Of a DNA stretch of 64,000 nt, positions 60,108 through 64,000 are shown piece by piece (the first letter of the stretch is position 1; each line of letters opens with the position of its first letter). The stretch is taken from the NCBI RefSeq assembly GCF_004135585.1, contig NZ_CP035501.1, forward strand, positions 4,659,501-4,723,500, in the 5' to 3' direction. This DNA is from Sphingosinicella sp. BN140058. GTDB taxonomy: Bacteria; Pseudomonadota; Alphaproteobacteria; Sphingomonadales; Sphingomonadaceae. The translations under genes were made by a program, and so were the position numbers. The notes under the pieces were generated by a model that saw only the letters and a program-made list of their open reading frames with translations, did not search any database and was not told the origin of the DNA.

Positions 60108-61484
60108 CTACCGCGTGGTCTCGATCAAGTGGAACGCCTTCTGGCGGCCGTCCAGGTAGGTGAGGCTCGTGCCGTCGAAATAGGCATCTTCCTCCAGTCG
60201 GAACGGGATCCTCTGTCCGCCCCATTCGGGCACGGCCTGGGTTTGCGATAGCTCGATCGACCAGGCCGTATTGGCGCGGAGCCGCCGCTCGCCTCTGGGG
60301 CTCGGCTTCTGATCGTCCCAGAAGCCGATCGCGGCGCCCGCACCATGACCGTGAAAGCCGATCGGGTGAGAATAGATGCTCGGCTCCAGTCCGAGCGCAG
60401 TCGCCTTCGCGCGGGCACGTTCCAGCATCTGATTGCCGGAAAGGCCGACGGCAAAGGATGTCGCCAGGGAGTCCTGGACTCGATTGGCGTTGGCGAGGCC
60501 GGCACGCAATCCCGGCGGTGCATCGCGTTCGCCGGGCTTCAGCACGTAGGCGAGATGCTGCGTGTCCGTCGCGAGACCGAGATGCATGATCCCGAAGTCG
60601 GTCCAAAGCATGTCGCCCGGCTGGATCACGGTGTCGCCGGAGAGCTCGCCGGCAGCGCCCTTGCGGAAGATGCCGACCGAAGGCTGGAACCATGTGGAAA
60701 GCTTCAATGCCGCGATCCGCTCGCGAAACCACCAGACGAGGTCGGCCGCGGTTGTCCGGCCGGGGGTGATCACGTGGCGCGAAAACCCTTCGCCGATGAT
60801 CGCGTGCGCGGTTCGCACGATCGTCGGATAGGTCTCCATCTCGGCTGCGCTGCGCGCCTCCAGCCAGCCGATCGCGAGTTCCTCTCCGGACACCACCCGC
60901 TTCGCGTAGCCGGCCGGCAAGGCTGCCAACACCGAATCATGCTGGCTCTTGGTCAGCCCATCGGCAAAGGCGCTGTTCTCCGAGACGTTGAGGGCGATCC
61001 TGCGCGGGTTTTTCTCGGTAATGATGGCGGCGAGCCGCCGAAACTGATCCGGTTCCTCTTCGGGCCGCCACGCCGGCTGAAACAGGCCGCCCATCCCGTA
61101 CCGGCTGACCGTCAGCCGCTGCACGCCTTGCCCCCCGCCCGGATCGAAGAAGATCAGGATGGTCCGCCGGCGCGCCCGCATGCTCTCGGCGTCCAGCATC
61201 GTCGCTACGACGGGATCCTCGAGATATTCGCGGGCGACCAGCACCCACATGTCGATACCCTGCTCGCGCATCAGTGCGGGCACGACCGTATCGAGCCGTT
61301 GCGCCAGCCACGTGTCGCGAAGCCGCGCCTGATCGCGCAGCGGCATGATCGGCGGTAGCACGGCCGGCAGCTGCTCGGCGTCCGCGGTGGGAGTGGACGG
61401 CAGCGCCTCGGCGGCCGCCGGCGGGAGCAAGGCAACAGCCAGCGAGAGGGCGACGGCACGGGTGCCGCGAAGGATCAGGGTCAT
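60108..61484 (-). CDS. exported M24 family metallopeptidase
   Basis: 458 residues from ATG 61484 (CAGGAG upstream). Signal peptide at about 1-27. After a creatinase-like N-terminal domain, the metal ligands are visible: two Asp (LWTDFGIMHLGLATDTQHL), His (GFHGHGAGAAI), Glu (WSIELSQTQ) and Glu (FRLEEDAYFDG). It is longer than cytoplasmic prolidases and is exported, so it probably cleaves X-Pro peptides in the periplasm. Not adjacent to the Hyp locus. Confidence 0.87.
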   Translation of the reverse strand: MTLILRGTRAVALSLAVALLPPAAAEALPSTPTADAEQLPAVLPPIMPLRDQARLRDTWLAQRLDTVVPALMREQGIDMWVLVAREYLEDPVVATMLDAESMRARRRTILIFFDPGGGQGVQRLTVSRYGMGGLFQPAWRPEEEPDQFRRLAAIITEKNPRRIALNVSENSAFADGLTKSQHDSVLAALPAGYAKRVVSGEELAIGWLEARSAAEMETYPTIVRTAHAIIGEGFSRHVITPGRTTAADLVWWFRERIAALKLSTWFQPSVGIFRKGAAGELSGDTVIQPGDMLWTDFGIMHLGLATDTQHLAYVLKPGERDAPPGLRAGLANANRVQDSLATSFAVGLSGNQMLERARAKATALGLEPSIYSHPIGFHGHGAGAAIGFWDDQKPSPRGERRLRANTAWSIELSQTQAVPEWGGQRIPFRLEEDAYFDGTSLTYLDGRQKAFHLIETTR

Positions 61485-61541
61485 GTGCACTCCTGAAGGA
61501 GGGGCAGGCGGCGCTTTGCCGGGGCAGGATTCTCCGGCGCC

Positions 61542-62255
61542 TCAGTCGCGGTGCAGCATCGCCGCAAACCGGTGCTCGTCGCGGCCGGCCGTGACGACGA
61601 TGGTGAGCGGCTGATCCGCCTTTTGCGATCGCACGATCTTCGGCAATTCGAAGACGAGATAGCCGCCCGACGCCTCCTGAGGGCCGACCTTGGCGGGCTG
61701 CAGAACGCCGTCGATCGCGCTCAGCAGCTTTGCACCGGGCAGCAGGTCCGCGTCCTGATTGCGATCTTGCCTTGCGGCTGCCGCATTGCTCGCCGCCGTG
61801 CCGTTCCCGCCGCTGACGAAGCCGGTCGGCACCTGGGTGCCGGTGCTCGCCGACTGGGCTAGGCTCGACAGATCGCCCTTGACCCGGCGGTCGACCGATG
61901 CGGCACGTCCCATCTCGCGCTCTACGAGATTGGCGCCCTTGGCAAATTCGGTCAGCGGTACTTCGCTCAGCACCGAGCCGTCGGCGAGTTCCAATCGGAC
62001 GCTCGCGGGGCCGAAATCGAAGACCTTGGCGCCCAGGTTCATCACCAGCACCCGAACTGTGCCGCGCCTCGTGATCGCGCTTCCCGGCGAGATCACCCGC
62101 ACCAGCGAACCCTCGGTGCGGCTGTCGGCGGCATGAAGCCCGCCATAGCCGTGCAGCAATTTGTGATCCTGGCCGCTCAGCTGCACGCGGTAATTGCCCG
62201 CCGCGGCAGGGCCCGCGAGCGCCAGGGCCAGGGCTGCGACCAGATATCGGCTCAT
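61542..62255 (-). CDS. exported hypothetical protein
   Basis: 237 residues from ATG 62255 (GGGGAG upstream). Signal peptide at about 1-19. Beta-rich, with RVISPGSAITRRGTVRVLVM and ELADGSVLSEVPLTEFAKGA; an Asn/Gln-rich stretch around 150-170. It lies 57 bp upstream of, and in the same direction as, the M24 gene, so they may form an operon. No family recognised. Confidence 0.75.
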   Translation of the reverse strand: MSRYLVAALALALAGPAAAGNYRVQLSGQDHKLLHGYGGLHAADSRTEGSLVRVISPGSAITRRGTVRVLVMNLGAKVFDFGPASVRLELADGSVLSEVPLTEFAKGANLVEREMGRAASVDRRVKGDLSSLAQSASTGTQVPTGFVSGGNGTAASNAAAARQDRNQDADLLPGAKLLSAIDGVLQPAKVGPQEASGGYLVFELPKIVRSQKADQPLTIVVTAGRDEHRFAAMLHRD

Positions 62256-62354
62256 TGAGGCTCCCCCACACGTATTCGGTGGGAGAATGCCGTGGATGCG
62301 TCGCTTCCGCAATGGATCCGGATGCGCACCGCACGAGGCTCTGACGGATCGACC

Positions 62355-62687
62355 TCAAAGGCGCATGTCGCTCGCTGCGATGCGGTGGTGCTCGACCGAC
62401 TGCGGCTTCTCGAGCAGATACTGGTCGTCCTCCGGATAATAGCGCGCCACGTCGATCGGCTGTCCGGCGAAGGCTTCGATCGCCGCCAGCGATTCCCACC
62501 AACTGAGCGTCGTCACTTCGGTCGAGCCATCGGCAAGATCGCGCAGCAGCATCTGGCAACCAAGGTTGCCGGCGGTAGCTCGATAGTCCTTGAACCCGGT
62601 CTCCTCGATATAGCGAACATAGTCGGCTGTGTCCGAGGTCCTGATCCGGGAAGACCAGCGTCGTAAGATCATGGTAGGCCTGTTCAT
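62355..62687 (-). CDS. antibiotic biosynthesis monooxygenase (ABM)-domain protein
   Basis: 110 residues with GAGAGG before the ATG. MILRRWSSRIRTSDTADYVR and TLSWWESLAAIEAFAGQPID followed by ARYYPEDDQYLLE are the pattern of small ABM/dimeric ferredoxin-like proteins. Such proteins are often quinol or polyketide monooxygenases or have no known role. Met6 is an alternative start. Confidence 0.83.
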   Translation of the reverse strand: MNRPTMILRRWSSRIRTSDTADYVRYIEETGFKDYRATAGNLGCQMLLRDLADGSTEVTTLSWWESLAAIEAFAGQPIDVARYYPEDDQYLLEKPQSVEHHRIAASDMRL

Positions 62688-62937
62688 CGGCGCCTCTCAA
62701 AAACCGGATTCTAGCATTCGACCGTCGACCGGTGACAGGCAATTCCCCCGCTTCGGTGATAAAGGCGGCTTATCGTCTCGCTCCCGCCCGCAGAAGACAG
62801 CGGCTGGCAACAGGCAAGGCATCGCACGAGCGACGAGCTTGGAACCGGGGCGGAACGAAACCGGCGGCCTGCGCGCGGGTTGTTGTCTTGCCCTTTGCGC
62901 CGCCATTCCTAAGATGAAGCGTCAGGAGCTTGCCAGA

Positions 62938-64000
62938 ATGTCCAAGGGTTCCAGTGCGTCATGGACCGAAGTTGAGCGGCTGCGCATACTCCGCGATTAC
63001 TCGATTCTGGATACGCCGCCGGAGCCGGTCTTCGACGAGATCGTCGCGCTTGCGGCCGAAGTGTGCGACACGCCGATTGCGCTCGTCAGCCTGGTCGACG
63101 AGTTGCGGCAGTGGTTCAAGGCCGAATACGGCCTTGGTCAGCGCGAAACGCCGCGTGCGGTCGCCGTCTGCGCGCACGCCATGCTGGAGCCGGACACGTT
63201 CATCGTTCCGGATCTTAGCCGGGATACTCGCTTCACCGACAATCCGCTGGTCACCGGAGCCGAAAATCTGCGGTTCTACGCCGGGGTCCAGTTGATCGGG
63301 CGCGACGGGGTTCCGCTGGGGACTCTATCGGTGCTCGATCGTTGTCCGCGGCCGGAAGGGCTTAGCCCGCGTCAGCAGCGCCTTTTGCGCGGCCTGGCGC
63401 GGCAGGTGATGAGCGAGCTCGAGCTCAGGCGATCACTTGCCGAACAGCGCATCCAGCTTCAGCGTTTCCAGTTGCTGTTCGAGCAGGCGCCGCTGTTCCT
63501 GGCCTTGTGCGAAGGTCCCGCCTTGCAGTTCGGCTACGCCAATCGTGCCTTCCATGATCTCATCGGTCGTGAGACCGTCTTCGGACATGCAGCGGAAGAA
63601 GCCCTTCGGGATCTGAACGACGACGATCTTCTCGTGCATCTCCGCAGCGTCTGGGACAGCGGAGCGCCATTCAGGGGCCGGGATCTCCCGTTGCGCAGGA
63701 AAAAGTCTTCGGCGGGCTCGTCATGTCGCCACGTCGACATGATCGTCGAGCCGATGGTCGGTGCCAATGGGCGTATCGTCGGATTGCTATGTGCCGGTTC
63801 CGACATGACCGAGGAACATCAGGCGAAGGATCAGGCGGCGCGCCTGCGGGCCCAGATCGAGCATGGTCGGCAGGTCAGCGCGATGGGCCTGATGGCGACG
63901 ACCATCGCGCATGAGCTCAATCAGCCGCTGGCGGCCGCCGGGAACTACCTCAGCGCGGTCCGCTATCTGCTGCCCTCCCTGGCCGGCGACAAGCTTGCCA
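62938..64000 (+). CDS. GAF-PAS sensor histidine kinase, 3' truncated by window end
   Basis: 354 residues are visible from ATG 62938 (GGAG nine bases upstream). A GAF domain (about 20-165; LRILRDYSILDTPPEPVFDE and GVQLIGRDGVPLGTLSVLDR) is followed by a PAS domain (about 175-300; FGYANRAFHDLIGR). The HisKA box is ATTIAHELNQPLAAAGNYLS with the phosphorylated His, of the FixL-like HELNQPL type. The ATPase domain lies beyond the window. No membrane helix is present, so it is cytoplasmic. Signal unknown. Confidence 0.92.
   Translation, partial: MSKGSSASWTEVERLRILRDYSILDTPPEPVFDEIVALAAEVCDTPIALVSLVDELRQWFKAEYGLGQRETPRAVAVCAHAMLEPDTFIVPDLSRDTRFTDNPLVTGAENLRFYAGVQLIGRDGVPLGTLSVLDRCPRPEGLSPRQQRLLRGLARQVMSELELRRSLAEQRIQLQRFQLLFEQAPLFLALCEGPALQFGYANRAFHDLIGRETVFGHAAEEALRDLNDDDLLVHLRSVWDSGAPFRGRDLPLRRKKSSAGSSCRHVDMIVEPMVGANGRIVGLLCAGSDMTEEHQAKDQAARLRAQIEHGRQVSAMGLMATTIAHELNQPLAAAGNYLSAVRYLLPSLAGDKLA

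Noticed and set aside
1..64000. Search for tRNA, rRNA, CRISPR arrays, insertion sequences and integrase/attachment sites
   Set aside because: No cloverleaf with a convincing anticodon arm, no regularly spaced repeats, no transposase or integrase was recognised. The prophage remnant shows no clear att repeats.

Overview
The window is high-GC DNA with gene content typical of an alphaproteobacterium of the Sphingomonadaceae. The signs are two large TonB-dependent receptors ending in Phe, LacI and GntR regulators next to them, several exported peptidases, a stand-alone twin-TM small protein, TrhO, a class II photolyase, and a TTAA-N7-TTAAC (CtrA-type) site. The assignment rests on protein resemblance and gene order, not on a search.

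Layout. 1-3000: end of an alpha/beta hydrolase, DoxX, a LysR regulator and a divergent pirin. 3533-11942: an alpha-glucan locus with a LacI repressor, a divergent SLC45/GPH-like sugar MFS transporter, a 1149-residue TonB receptor preceded by two ATGCAA-N2-TTGCAT-type operators, and an exported GH97 alpha-glucosidase. 12090-12960: a Cys-rich exported peptide and an exported RidA protein.

13105-40758 is the centre of the window. It carries a second TonB receptor, an exported DUF5695-like protein, a Tat-exported GH127/GH146-type beta-L-arabinofuranosidase, an Ldh-family imino-acid reductase, three DUF885 proteins, an M24 prolidase, a D-amino-acid (D-hydroxyproline) dehydrogenase, a HypD-like DapA-family deaminase, a 4-hydroxyproline epimerase, a GntR/FCD regulator and an amino-acid permease. 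Near-identical palindromes with a CGTATACG core lie in front of five of these transcription units, and a weaker one in front of a LysR gene. I read this as one regulon that imports and degrades hydroxyproline-rich, beta-L-arabinosylated plant cell-wall glycopeptides (extensin-type): sugar removal, peptide cleavage, then Hyp to D-Hyp to pyrroline-hydroxycarboxylate to 2-oxoglutarate semialdehyde. A decayed S9 peptidase and a truncated Tat-exported gene mark a deletion scar inside it. Housekeeping genes (leuA, a TrmH/SpoU methyltransferase) and small proteins lie between 35.3 and 39.0 kb.

41203-46028 looks like a prophage remnant: an endolysin amidase, two tiny overlapping ORFs and a spanin-like pair in one lysis cassette, an XRE repressor with two copies of a 15-bp operator, and small hypothetical genes. 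46104-64000 is chromosomal backbone: ACT-domain protein, type-B carboxylesterase, TrhO, 3-methyladenine glycosylase I, a B3 metallo-beta-lactamase-like protein with a changed zinc ligand, a decayed SDR, a MarR-GNAT fusion, a class II photolyase translationally coupled to an SplB-like radical SAM protein, an SDR, a TM2 protein, an exported M24 peptidase, and the start of a GAF-PAS histidine kinase cut by the window end. I saw no tRNA, rRNA, CRISPR array or intact insertion sequence.
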